DNA from: Osedax frankpressi
Taxonomy: Eukaryota > Annelida > Polychaeta > Sabellida > Siboglinidae
Length of the DNA: 64,000 bases
NCBI GenBank assembly: GCA_964035775.1
Contig: OZ038313.1
Span: forward strand, 17,737,745-17,801,744
Direction: 5' to 3'
Shown here: positions 27,649-40,000 of the stretch, in pieces
Position numbering within the stretch: position 1 is the stretch's first letter
How the letters are laid out: each line of letters starts with the position of its first letter
Translations under genes and position numbers: made by a program
The notes under the pieces: generated by a model
Seen by the model: the letters and a program-made list of their open reading frames with translations, nothing else
Told to the model about the DNA's origin: nothing
The model's database searches: none

Positions 27649-27738
27649 TCATCATTATACAGATGTGACATAATGCCAGCGTGAATCAGTTCTTAATCAT
27701 AAAGAAGATAAAACAATGCTGGCAATATAATTAGTAAT

Positions 27739-27833
27739 CAACGTGTGGTGGTCATCAATACAATTAGCAATCAACGTGTGGTGGTCATCAATACAATTAG
27801 CAATCAACGTGTGGTGGTCATCAATACAATTAG
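27739..27833. repeat. Three tandem copies of a 33-bp unit
   Basis: About three identical copies of a 33-bp unit that begins CGTGTGGTGGTCATCAATAC, directly after the 19-bp array. The third copy is cut by unique sequence. One plus-strand frame is open through the repeat and the following 35 codons, but it has no convincing start. Confidence 0.9.
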
Positions 27834-27897
27834 ATTTTCAGTTGACACAAATTCTGAACAGTTCATTCGAAGCTCTCGCATCCTACGTTTATAGCAG

Positions 27898-28504
27898 ATG
27901 TATAAAAAGCAGCTCGACAACATCGACAACAATAGTTACGCCTCCCTAGTGGGGTCGAAGTGGTTCCCAGGGCTCCACTGCGGGTCTGCCCTACTTACAT
28001 CCCGTGGGTGTGTAAATATCATGTGCATGCATAAGCTTCTGCTGTGTGTACATGAGAGAGAATACATTAGAATGTATAGTGAATGCTTCTTTTAGCATGT
28101 GTGTGTGTGTGTGCGTGTGTGTGTGTGTGTGTGTGTGCGTGTATGTGTGTGTGTGTGTGCGTGTGTGCGTGTGACTGGGTTAGTGTGTGTATATAAATGT
28201 CCGTATGTAGCAGTGAATGTATCTCGTGCGTTCACGAGTTGGGTTAGTGTTTACATTTGTTTATAACATACGAGGTGAAAGCGGATGGCAAATCAACAGC
28301 ACGTGTGAGTACGTGTATCTGAGTGCACACGATGACATGCTAATGTGTGTGCAGTGGGTGGAAAATAGACGTGCCACTCGCCGAGTGTGTGCTCTGGTGT
28401 GTAAAAACCACCTACTCTCGTCATTATTTATTCACGTCAACGAATGGAGACGCCAGAATACATTGCCAGCAAACAATTTTTATATAAACTTAATCGCCAT
28501 ATAA
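27898..28504 (+). CDS. Two-exon gene candidate, unknown function
   Basis: Exon 27898-28011 begins with ATG (MYKKQLDNIDNNSYASLVGS...), has GC-rich third positions like the firm exons elsewhere, and ends at a GTAAAT donor in phase 0. Exon 28355-28504 starts after GTGTGCAG in phase 0 (WVENRRATRRVCALVCKN...) and ends with TAA. Joined, this gives 87 residues with several Cys and a basic C-terminal half. No family was recognised. An alternative overlapping frame (27841-27949, ending TTIVTPP) is also open in the first part and could be a last exon of an upstream gene. The intron contains the TG microsatellite. Confidence 0.4.
28099..28190. repeat. TG microsatellite with CG interruptions
   Basis: TGTGTGTG runs broken by GCGTG, about 90 bp, within the predicted intron of the gene 27898-28504. 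Confidence 0.9.
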
Positions 28505-29241
28505 ATATATACAAATGTACTTCAGTTCAGAAACGGAGTCAAATGTAAATTTGAAAATAAGAAATGCCAAAGTTTGGATTTTAAATTTACAAATCAAAAC
28601 TAACTTTATTATCTTATTAAATATCATACCGTATATAATTATTCAAAGCTCAATATTAAAAGAACATTGTAATATGTCGTTGAATAGAAATTTTAATTGT
28701 AAATAATTTGCTGATAACAAATTATTAAATAACAAAATCATACTATATTTATAATTATTTACATTTAATTATTTAATAATTTGCAATAATTTAAAAAAAC
28801 TATATATAATTATACTCATTACTAAAACATTATATTTAAACTAAATATAATAACAATTTGGTAATTCTAATAGTCCTCCTAAAATATTTGGATAATTATT
28901 TTGTATTACAAAATAAATTATAAAAGTAAAATAAAATTATATTTAAGTACATTTTATTTTAAGATTTTTATTACAAATATACAAATTTACTAATATTTGA
29001 AATTCACTAATTTATAAAAGATAAATTTCACTGCACAACGGAAGATATTTAGATAACTTTAATGTGGATATTAAACAATGCACTCTAAGTAAGTACCCCT
29101 TAACCATAGATTAAGTCTAGGTAACTTCAAAACACACTGCAATACTATACAATACTGATAGTTCTGATAAGTACTTTATAATACAATAGAACAACATAGC
29201 AATATAACAACATAACTACAAGTATCGGTAGCACTAGTCCC
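28505..29241. other. Intergenic, AT-rich; no gene seen
   Basis: This lies between the stop codons of two converging gene models (plus strand ending 28504, minus strand ending 29242). One plus-strand open frame (28515-28706) has AT-only codon choice and no splice or similarity support. Confidence 0.5.
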
Positions 29242-29790
29242 CTACTTTTTATTTAATAATGTGAATCGGTCCAATTCCGCAGTATTTGTTATTTTATAAA
29301 CTGCCTCTCCGAATGTCGCTACACAAACCCAGCCTATTAATTATACGGTGTACACTCTTCCTATCTCTACAAACTAGTGGAGTCGAGGTAGGCATCGTAA
29401 ATAGACCTCCACTGTATTCCACTGATACCGATGTAATCATAGACTTGTAAATGCCTCCGTAGTGAAACTCCGCCTAGGTCTATATTTATACATATGTAAC
29501 GGTGTGGCAGCATTTAGATAAGTGGGGTAAAGGGTAGGTGTATCTTAATGAGTTTTATTGCAAGTAAACAAGCGGGTAAACGATCGTTTACATTCAAATC
29601 ACGTGTAGATTAAACTCGCGTGGGTTTAATTAAATCGAGCGTCGTACTCCGATTCCGGACTAAAAAAACCTGGGCCACTTAAATAGATAAACCCACCAAT
29701 GGGGGCTTACCGGGGGCTTACCGCGGATCTTTTGCACTCACACCGTATGCAATTATTAGAAGAGCGGGTAAGATGCATATAAATTAGCAT
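29242..29790 (-). CDS. Four-exon small gene, unknown function (about 93 residues)
   Basis: The last two exons are convincing: 29473-29375 (GVSLRRHLQVYDYIGISGIQ...) with donor GTTTGT in phase 1, and 29333-29242 (WVCVATFGEAVYKITNTAEL...) ending in TAG, with matching phases and clear acceptors. Upstream, exon 29790-29722 starts with ATG (MLIYMHLTRSSNNC...) and has donor GTAAGC. A 22-nt exon 29669-29648 (VFLVRNR) fits the phases exactly, though its GTACGA donor is weak. In 29790-29722 another frame reads like a hydrophobic signal sequence (ICILPALLIIAYGV) but lacks an ATG. The family is not recognised. The downstream half is the part to trust. Confidence 0.55.
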
Positions 29791-30323
29791 AATTCGTTAT
29801 AACCAAACGCAAGTTTGTAAGCCTATCGTATAGAAGTCGTGTATGGAGGTATGGGCAGGCTATAGGCTACAGACTATAGGCAGCCAGACACGTCAATTAC
29901 TCGGTATAAGTGCGGGTTTAAAAAACCATTATATGGTGTTTTTTCTATATAGACTAAACCTAGAGAATATCAGATAGAATCTGAAGTAGAGTTTGATAAA
30001 CTATTCGAATTACTCTGTAGACAAAAATATGATAAAATCATAATTAGTTAGGAGAAAAGTCACTTATTATATATTTAAACAGGATTTATAATTATTATAT
30101 TTATAACATAATAAAATAAATGAATATAACGATACTAAATATAACTTTCTATATATATCTTTATAGTCACTTTAGGCGACATAAATAATAATAAGATATG
30201 TGTATGGGTAAAGTGCATAACAAAGCTATTCAATGCTTCAGAATTCAATAGGAACACAATATTATATAATATATGATATTTTAGAGCATATCCTACCTAT
30301 TCTACTTCACCTGCTCACATATA
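29791..30323. other. Intergenic; no gene seen
   Basis: The left part is moderately GC, probably the upstream region of the gene starting at 29790. The remainder is AT-rich without a supported exon. Confidence 0.5.
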
Positions 30324-30548
30324 TCAAACGGCAATAGATTGACTATACCAATAGGTCGGTAATTCAGGGATATGGTTACAAAATGATGATTCATCGACAT
30401 CGCAAAGAATCCATAACCAAAGATAAAGAGTAATAAACTTGTACGTAAAAACGCTCCACCGCATATTATTGAACACAAGAATAAATGCAGAAGTAGACAC
30501 AGTGGAATTGCACACTAATATAATACGGTCTATACATCTAACTAGATA

Positions 30549-30587
<39 letters not shown>

Positions 30588-31406
30588 CTATAGGAGGAGT
30601 TATTGTGGACGGTCATGGCTATCAGTTCTGTAAACTACTAAATATAGTATGATTAAACACTGCATTTGACTTTAGAATCCACCGTTATCGTTATGAAATT
30701 ATAGTAGTTATTTAACATTGCGTATATTTATATTATATATTAATAACTTAACCTGGTATTATTTGTTTGTATCACATTAATAGGAATACTATCTATACTG
30801 ATCAATTATAATAATAATTAATTTTAACATAAGTACAGTATAGTTGTAATTATGATCATAATTAGTAAAATATTCACATTCTTTTAATATTGTTAATATA
30901 TTTAATATTATTAAATATATTATTTATTAAATACATTTTGATTCCATGAGCGAAATATTAAATAAATATTTAATAAATAATCCTATGAGTATATATTTAA
31001 CTTTCATTATATAAACCTATAAGTTTTTAAAAGTAATTACAAATTTATTACAAATTGTTAGGAATTTGAAGTAATAACTAATTATAGATCGAACAAAGAA
31101 TATAAAATCTCAATTATTGAACCCTCTAATAATATTATTAACATTGCTAGTATAATATTGATATTACATCGATATATAAAACATTTTATGTAGTATTCAA
31201 ATAAACTATATGACTATATTATTTAGTAAATTTGATAATATATATTTATATATTTGGTAATAAGCGATTGACTAACAGATAATTCTAAAATGTGCAGTGA
31301 AATATCTTGAAATATTGCTAATAATATAATATTAATATTAATATATATAACTTTTATAATTTTTTTAATATAAAACAAAAATTCATATATCATTAAAAAA
31401 GATAAG

Positions 31407-31446
<40 letters not shown>

Positions 31447-31769
31447 TATATATTAATATTATAAGTAATGTAATTGGTATACTATGCCTATAGGATATTT
31501 TATATTTATAAATAAGTATATATTTAAATTGTTATTATATAACAACGTATAGTAATATTAATAAATAGCATTGCAATGTATACTATATTAAATAATAAAT
31601 TAAATAATAATTGTATATTTATTACAATTTTATATAATTAAAACATTCAATCATGCGTGAAAGATAAATATTAAAAATTAAGATTAATTTAATATAATTT
31701 ACCTTTTATTCGAATCTCAAATTCAATTATTATTTCTTTATCCTTTTTAGGTTTAATATCAAGATTCAT
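30324..31769 (-). CDS. Two-exon gene, small protein with one predicted membrane segment
   Basis: Exon 1 is 31769-31703: ATG, then MNLDIKPKKDKEIIIEFEIR, donor GTAAAT, phase 1. Exon 2 is 30514-30324 after acceptor ATTAG, phase 1, to TGA. Together they encode 85 residues: a charged N-terminus, a hydrophobic aromatic segment (FITLYLWLWIL) at about residues 47-57, and a Cys-containing tail. The upstream frame is also open back to a CATTAG acceptor at 31793/31792, so an earlier exon is possible. The membrane segment and preceding strand recall the C-terminus of TMEM231-type proteins only weakly, so no name is given. It is divergent from FAM72, whose start lies 363 bp away. Confidence 0.6.
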
Positions 31770-32132
31770 TTTGTCTTTGAATAGCAATAATTGCTAATGA
31801 AATATTAAAATATAATGTATTGGAAAGATTTTACATTATAAAATAAAATATATAAAATTGAATTTCATAATATTTATATATTTAGGGAACATGTTATATT
31901 TATATGAAATGTCAACCTTGTATCCAATCATTTAATATGTAAATATAAGCCAGCCAATCAAAAAACTATTATATAATCGTAAACAAATTTATATTGACAA
32001 CCAAAATTGTTTACATTTTTATTCTATCTCTAATGATAAATCATATTATACAATCATAATATAATAATTGTATCCTCTATTGAATAAATAATAAGTATTA
32101 TATTTCGGATAGTTATCATTTGATAGATAAAA
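31770..32132. promoter_or_regulatory. Short divergent intergenic region (possible shared promoter)
   Basis: Only 363 bp separate the start codons of the minus-strand gene (31769) and plus-strand FAM72 (32133), so both upstream regions must share this AT-rich interval. No specific core-promoter motif can be assigned. Confidence 0.35.
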
Positions 32133-35028
32133 ATGTCTCATTGGAATAATATTTCAAATATACACCCAAAAATACGATCAAAAGAGGTATTTAAAATTGA
32201 CTGTAAATACTGTGATAGCAGAATGTGTAATAGAGCTATGGAAGCGATGCTTTTAACTGATTCAAATATCCATTTATATTCTACTGATATACCACCAACA
32301 GAGTTAGTTATATTATTACATTTTTAATTTAATCTCTATATATTAATCACTTAATATGTACTCTATTACTCCGTTAAATAATGTACTAACTATATTATAA
32401 ACGGCATTATTATGTTAGTAATATAGTGTTAGTATTTATTTATTTTGTATTATTTACTATATGATAATATATCAAAATTATTATTCTAATCATCGTCAAT
32501 ATTTGGAGTTATAATACAGTATTATATAATTCATAATAATACGTATAATCTCATTTTCAAAATATATTATATACAAAATATGAAATTAAATTAAGATTAG
32601 GTGATTAATATTAATATCAAAAAAGTATTATATTATCTAGTAGATGGAAGTATTTATTGTGAATTAGTTAATTTTCATACAAAAAAATTAGATTCCCATA
32701 TACAAACTTCATTGTTCATATATTAAGTAATATACAGTACTATATATATATACATACATTAAAGTAAGATGAACGAATTTGTTATTAAATAAACTACTTA
32801 AAAAAATATATATGTAAATAATAAGTGAATACAAATAAAATAACGTAATTCAATTATACATTTTTTCTTGTTCATTTCCAACATTTTAGTATATCAAATC
32901 CTTTTTAGTTTTTTTCTCATGCATTTGTTATCACTACTTAAAATTCTAAGTATTTTTTATTCTAAAGAAAAATTAGTTAAAAAATATAATATCTAAGTCT
33001 TTTTAAAATGATAGTTATTATAATATTCTTCTTTATACCAATTTTTTATATAAATCTGTTAACATTTCTATTTAATATACAGTACTTTTATTTTAGATGT
33101 ATTCTTTAAAATTATCTTATTTATAGTATTATACTATTATTTGAAATTATTAAATTAGTAATTATTATTATCATAAAAAATTCTTTATTAGTATACTAAG
33201 GTATTTTAAATTTAAAAAGAGTTATTAATCGATAACCCACATTTTATTTATAACATTGTCAAAAATATAATATAGATAATGTGTTAATTAATATAATGAA
33301 TTAGGTAATTATGTAACTCAATAGTATTAATAGATGTTTATAAATTATGACAGAAGTTTTCTATTTCAATATCTATTGAAATCTTCGCTTATTATTAAGA
33401 ACCTTATTAATTCATAATATATTTTCATTAAATACACATTTTATTAATGAACTACTAACACCTTATACTTATATAATTTTATATTACTCATATTATTATT
33501 TATAAAATGTATAATAAATACCATTGATACATTTTCTATAGTAAATGAATACATCTAATATATAGATATTTATAACATGGTCAGTAAATGTATAGCTAAA
33601 GTAGCAAGATATTATAATACTCTTACTATGTTAAACAATATAATATACAACTCAACTGATACAGTGTATCAACTTAATGAGAATTATTAAATTAATATAA
33701 TTTAATATGATTTGTATGTTTCATTTATATAAATTATAATGTTTATGTTGTAAGAACTAAATACTGTTAATATTATACTTACATGTATGTTATCTAATTG
33801 CAATGTTCATATTTGTTTAATTGTATGTAATTAAATTGTATATTGTTTATTTTTCATTATTCATGTAAGGGTGTTCAAAATACATTATTTGAACTTTTAT
33901 GATTCATTTGACATAATAAATTCATATTATATTTATCAATGACATTATCTTTTTATACAGTAAAATTGGCTTCACAGAAGATATTTATACAACCAAGAAT
34001 TGTTCTTGTCTTATAAGAGATATAGCTTGTCTAACATGGTTTTTCGAATATAATGATATTATAATTACTATTTTAAAACAATGAAGTAGTTTGTATAGAA
34101 CAATGTATTATGATTGTATACCGTATCAAATTTAATTTGTATACATAATTATAGATATTATATTGTTACTATTTAATTAGTTTCTACTTGATGACATGTA
34201 TCTGCATTGAAACAATAGAATACTAATATTGTTAATAAGGAAATCCTTTGTTCTATATGTTATTATTATCACTAGATACAAATAACTAAATACCTACAAT
34301 ATTATACACTCTTTGTTAATCTTTACTATTTATAATTTGATTTTTTATATAAATATTTATCCGTTAATGTTTATATTTTATAACGAAATGAACACTTTTT
34401 AAGCAATTAGTAAATAAAGAGATATTATTAGCTTTACATTCTGTGGTTTATACATCGTTACGATTATATTATTGTTGGCAGTATAACATTTATGTATGTA
34501 ATGAGTTACGAATTGCGTAACTAAAATTCTCAGTGTTAATTAATACCTTGTCTCTGAATGCAGCGGAAATCCCGTTGGATATTGCATCGTTTGTCCATGC
34601 GGCAATTGTCTAAAATCATGTAACAATGGCCACCTGTACATGTTCACCAATAAAGATGTCCTTGCATCTAAAGTAATAAAGGGTTAGTATTTACTAAATG
34701 AACACGATTATCGTCTAATTTCAATTATTATGTTTCAATTAGTGAGTGTATTATGTAATGCTAAACTAATTCATCGTTGTATGCGGATATCAAATTTCGT
34801 AACATAAAATACTTTATAATACTTTTTAGAACTTCTAAGTAAACTAAGAAACAATTTCTTACATACAAATAATCGAATCCACATTTTCAAATCCATATTA
34901 ATAATTATATTGTAGATTTCTTTAGTTATTGATAATATTCTTACTGTTTTACAGATAAGAAATATATCACTTGGGGCGAACTACTGACAGGTAAAGTCAT
35001 TGAGGATGAATCTATCTACCTGAGATAG
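32133..35028 (+). CDS. FAM72: FAM72 family protein, complete four-exon gene
   Basis: Exons 32133-32302, 33961-34038, 34564-34682 and 34955-35028 join in phase (2, 2, 1) to 146 residues, close to the 149 of human FAM72A. Family signatures appear in order: CKYC and a second Cys pair near residues 24-33, LYSTDIPPT at about 48-56, RDIACLTCGNPVGYCIVCPC across exons 2-3, and CNNGHLYMF near residue 103. The paired cysteines suggest the zinc-ribbon, Yippee-like fold of the family. In mammals FAM72A binds the uracil glycosylase UNG2 and lowers its level; whether that holds here is unknown. Donors are GTTAGT (introns 1, 3) and GTTTTT (intron 2). All key cysteines appear intact. The start ATG is the first in frame and the protein ends at TAG. 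Confidence 0.9.
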
Positions 35029-35813
35029 CGACCCTTCAAATTCATTTATCCTGACCTCTGTATGATCTTTGTAAAGTCTTTGTCGACAAAGCCGTTTGCA
35101 GGAAAACATATTATATTTTATTCAATCTTAACTTAATGATAATACTGATAATTAGTATATATCTAATTCCGTCGAATCCATCTAATCCATAACTAATGCA
35201 ACTCTAGATTTCATTCACATTTTGGTGACCAGTTTTTTAGTTCTCAAATGTGAAATTATCTAAGTGAGATAGTCGGGTAAAGCCAACATATTAAATAAAT
35301 GGATATATACTGAAGTATTATATTATGAAAAATTGTATATACATTAATTTGATTACCTACATTTTAATCTTAATAATATTATAATCTTTATATATATTAT
35401 AATAATAATAATTACTACGCAATGACATATTTAAACCTATATTAAAGATTTACTAATGTATTTGTTACATATATCATTTATGAGTATTAATAGACTATTT
35501 ATTTATCTGATTTGATTGTTATGTAATATGTTATTAATAATCCTTTTATGTGTTTGTCTCCGACTTAATACATATTTTATTCAAATTATGCAACATTAGT
35601 ATTATATTTATATTATGACATAATATGTATGTATAAATAAATTTATTATACAAGATTTCTGAATATTTATTTATTTTATAATCATATACAAAACATACAA
35701 CGAACATACATATCACATACAACTAGTTATTCTATAGTTTCGTATAAAGAGTATGAATAAAATAAATGATATTACACAATGGAATATTCAAAAGACCCGA
35801 CCGCTTCATTATC
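35029..35813. other. 3' flank of FAM72; no gene seen
   Basis: The first 70 bp downstream of the FAM72 stop is moderately GC and probably 3' UTR. The rest is AT-rich with no supported exon. Confidence 0.5.
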
Positions 35814-35925
35814 TTACACTCGAAGAATTATCCTTGGACTATCATTAGAAAGAGTCTCCTTTGAATAACGGAACTCCACCTTACCACCAACAAGTTCACT
35901 CCAGGTATTCACTTTTATTACACCA
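35814..35925 (-). CDS. Isolated last exon resembling the FAM72 C-terminus
   Basis: The minus strand is open from an acceptor at 35925 (TTTAG) or 35911 (AAAAG) to TAA at 35816-35814. It reads NTWSELVGGKVEFRYSK and ends RIILRV. The FAM72 last exon 0.9 kb away reads ITWGELLTGKV and ends IYLR: 8 of 11 residues match in the TW-EL-GKV block. This could be an inverted, diverged duplicate of the FAM72 last exon or an unrelated gene end. No counterparts of FAM72 exons 1-3 were found on this strand between 35.9 and 37.0 kb. A plus-strand alternative (35850-35904, KESPLNNGTPPYHQQVHS) also looks coding, so the strand is not certain. Confidence 0.4.
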
Positions 35926-37052
35926 CTAAACGAAGTAAAATATTATACAGCAATTTCCTCATATTTTCAATTCAACTTTAAAATATTCCCATAATTCTCA
36001 TTCAAACTTTATACATTACATCGACTTGCTATTTTATATATCTGTGGAGTAAATAATAATGATGTTTTTGTTATGTTTATAATATAATACTATAGAAATA
36101 TTCGTTAATAGTCTAAATAATTGTATTGTATATTCGATGTAGTTATTTTATGTCATCTGGGATTTATTGTTAAAGTTTAACTCAACTAATCAGATACAAA
36201 TTCCTCCAAAACTTAAATTATATATTCTCTTCGATATTGATATTTATAGTTATAGATAATTTAACTATAACTATATACGTTTACATGATGTCTGTTATGA
36301 TTAATATTAATCTAAACTGAATGATAGTCATTTAATATACCTTTGTAAATATATCTAAATTTGGTGATATATTATTACCTAATTATTATTTCTCACTTTA
36401 AACAAAGTCGTAATAATATTTTGTTAACGACCAATATATATATATATATATTCTAAATACAACACATAAAATACATTATATGTGGTACACTAACATATAT
36501 AAAATACTATTTAATCAGCCTATATAGAATATGCCACACATAGCAAAAAAAATTCGATTTTTTAAAGTCTTAAATATTTGCAAAAATAATTTAAAAGAAT
36601 TTGAAAATAAATGAATGAATAAATGAATTTGCTTTGGTTAATTCAGTATTTAATATATATTGAAATTATTATCATAACTTGTAATTCACGAGTATATCAA
36701 GTACATCAAGTAGTTTGGTTAAACAATTACCCATTTGTTATATTATAAGATAATATTTAATAGAAAAAATATATATTATAATATTATATAAAAATGTAAA
36801 ATTACCGTTAGTAACATATCACTGAATACCAAAGTAATACTTGGTAAAACTATAACATTATTAATATATTAAACATAAAATAAAACCATAGAATAAATTA
36901 TAAACATAATTAGTATTATATTCACAAGTACAAATATTTATACAATTTATACTAAAAATGAATTATTCACTTTTTGATAAGAATTTCTAGAAATAGATCA
37001 ACATTTATAATACACGACATTTAATACTCGTAGGAATTGTTAGCGTTGGTGG
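35926..37052. other. AT-rich intergenic; no gene seen
   Basis: Between the isolated exon at 35.9 kb and the MTFP1 stop codon. A minor exon candidate on the minus strand near 36050-36020 (IYKIASR, acceptor CTCCACAG) would match in phase to 35911 but is too short to claim. Confidence 0.4.
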
Positions 37053-40000
37053 TTACGTGGACTCCGGCGTAGATTGTTTCGGTTCTTCGGACCCTTTGTC
37101 TCCGGCATACAGGTAAGGTCTGACCGTTCGGTCCATGAACAGGTGAGTTCCGTGGTCGATGGGTTTGATGATCAGCGGTATGGAGGCGAGACCGAACACC
37201 GTGGCAATATATCTGGCATAGGTAGTGTGTAGGTAGTGTGTAGGTAGTGTGTAGGTAGTGTGTAGGTAGTGTGTAGGTAGTGTGTAGGTAGTGTGTAGGT
37301 AGTGTGTAGGTAGTATGTAGGTAGTGTGTAGGTAGTGTGTAGGTAGTGTGTAGGTAGTGTGTAGGTAGTGTGTAGGTAGTGTGTAGGTAGTGCGTAGGTA
37401 GTGCGTAGGTAGTGTGTAGGTAGTGTGTAGGTAGTGTGTAGGTAGTGTGTAGGTAGTATGTAGGTAGTGTGTAGGTAGTGTGTAGGTAGTGTGTAGGTAG
37501 TGTGTAGGTAGTGTGTAGGTAGTGTGTAGGTAGTGTGTAGGTAGTGTGTAGGTAGTGTGTAGGTAGTGTGTAGGTAGTGTGTAGGTAGTGTGTAGGTAGT
37601 GTGTAGGTAGTGTGTAGGTAGTGTGTAGGTAGTGTGTATGTAGTGTGTAGGTAGTGTGTAGGTAGTGTGTAGGTAGTGTGTAGGTAGTGTGTAGGTAGTG
37701 TGTAGGTAGTGTGTAGGTAGTGCGTAGGTAGTGCGTAGGTAGTGCGTAGGTAGTGTGTAGGTAGTGTGTAGGTAGTGTGTATGTAGTGTGTATGTAGTGT
37801 GTAGGTAGTGTGTAGGTAGTGTGTAGGTAGTGTGTAGGTAGTGTGTAGGTAGTGCGTAGGTAGTGCGTAGGTAGTGCGTAGGTAGTGTGTAGGTAGTGTG
37901 TAGGTAGTGTGTAGGTAGTGTGTATGTAGTGTGTAGGTAGTGTGTAGGTAGTGTGTATGTAGTGTGTAGGTAGTGTGTAGGTAGTGTGTAGGTAGTGTGT
38001 AGGTAGTGTGTAGGTAGTGTGTAGGTAGTGTGTAGGTAGTGTGTAGGTAGTGTGTATGTAGTGTGTAGGTAGTGTGTAGGTAGTGTGTAGGTAGTGTGTA
38101 GGTAGTGTGTAGGTAGTGTGTAGGTAGTGTGTAGGTAGTGTGTAGGTAGTGTGTAGGTAGTGTGTAGGTAGTGCGTAGGTAGTGTGTAGGTAGTGCGTAG
38201 GTAGTGTGTAGGTAGTGTGTAGGTAGTGTGTAGGTAGTGTGTATGTAGTGTGTAGGTAGTGTGTAGGTAGTGTGTAGGTAGTGTGTAGGTAGTGTGTAGG
38301 TAGTGTGTAGGTAGTGCGTAGGTAGTGTGTAGGTAGTGTGTAGGTAGTGTGTAGGTAGTGTGTAGGTAATGTGTAGGTAATGTGTAGGTAGTGTGTAGGT
38401 AATGTGTAGGTAGTGTGTAGGTAGTGTGTAGGTAGTGTGTAGGTAGTATGTAGGTAGTGCGTAGGTAGTGCGTAGGTAGTGCGTAGGTAGTGTGTAGGTA
38501 GTGTGTAGGTAGTGTGTAGGTAGTGTGTAGGTAGTGTGTAGGTAGTGTGTAGGTAGTGTGTAGGTAGTGTGTAGGTAGTGTGTAGGTAGTGTGTAGGTAG
38601 TGTGTAGGTAGTGTGTAGGTAGTGTGTAGGTAGTGTGTAGGTAGTGTGTAGGTAGTGTGTAGGTAGTGTGTAGGTAGTGTGTAGGTAGTGTGTAGGTAGT
38701 GTGTAGGTAGTGTGTAGGTAGTGTGTAGGTAGTGTGTAGGTAGTGTGTAGGTAGTGTGTAGGTAGTGTGTAGGTAGTGTGTAGGTAGTGTGTAGGTAGTG
38801 TGTAGGTAGTGTGTAGGTAGTGTGTAGGTAGTGTGTAGGTAGTGTGTAGGTAGTGTGTAGGTAGTGTGTAGGTAGTGTGTAGGTAGTGTGTAGGTAGTGT
38901 GTAGGTAGTGTGTAGGTAGTGTGTAGGTAGTGTGTAGGTAGTGCGTAGGTAGTGCGTAGGTAGTGCGTAGGTAGTGCGTAGGTAGTGCGTAGGTAGTGCG
39001 TAGGTAGTGCGTAGGTAGTGCGTAGGTAGTGCGTAGGTAGTGCGTAGGTAGTGCGTAGGTAGTGCGTAGGTAGTGTGTAGGTAGTATGTAGGTAGTGCGT
39101 AGGTAGTGCGTAGGTAGTGCGTAGGTAGTGCGTAGGTAGTGTGTAGGTAGTGTGTAGGTAGTGTGTAGGTAGTGTGTAGGTAGTGTGTAGGTAGTGTGTA
39201 GGTAGTGTGTAGGTAGTGTGTAGGTAGTGTGTAGGTAGTGTGTAGGTAGTGTGTAGGTAGTGTGTAGGTAGTGTGTAGGTAGTGTGTAGGTAGTGTGTAG
39301 GTAGTGTGTAGGTAGTGTGTAGGTAGTATGTAGGTAGTGTGTAGGTAGTGTGTAGGTAGTGTGTAGGTAGTGTGTAGGTAGTGTGTAGGTAGTGTGTAGG
39401 TAGTGTGTAGGTAGTGTGTAGGTAGTGTGTAGGTAGTGTGTAGGTAGTGTGTAGGTAGTGTGTAGGTAGTGTGTAGGTAGTGTGTAGGTAGTGTGTAGGT
39501 AGTGTGTAGGTAGTGTGTAGGTAGTGTGTAGGTAGTGTGTAGGTAGTGTGTAGGTAGTGTGTAGGTAGTGTGTAGGTAGTGTGTAGGTAGTGTGTAGGTA
39601 GTGTGTAGGTAGTGTGTAGGTAGTGTGTAGGTAGTGTGTAGGTAGTGTGTAGGTAGTGTGTAGGTAGTGTGTAGGTAGTGTGTAGGTAGTGTGTAGGTAG
39701 TGTGTAGGTAGTGTGTAGGTAGTGTGTAGGTAGTGTGTAGGTAGTGCGTAGGTAGTGCGTAGGTAGTGCGTAGGTAGTGCGTAGGTAGTGTGTAGGTAGT
39801 GTGTAGGTAGTGTGTAGGTAGTGCGTAGGTAGTGCGTAGGTAGTGCGTAGGTAGTGCGTAGGTAGTGCGTAGGTAGTGCGTAGGTAGTGCGTAGGTAGTG
39901 CGTAGGTAGTGCGTAGGTAGTGCGTAGGTAGTGCGTAGGTAGTGTGTAGGTAGTATGTAGGTAGTGCGTAGGTAGTGCGTAGGTAGTGCGTAGGTAGTGC

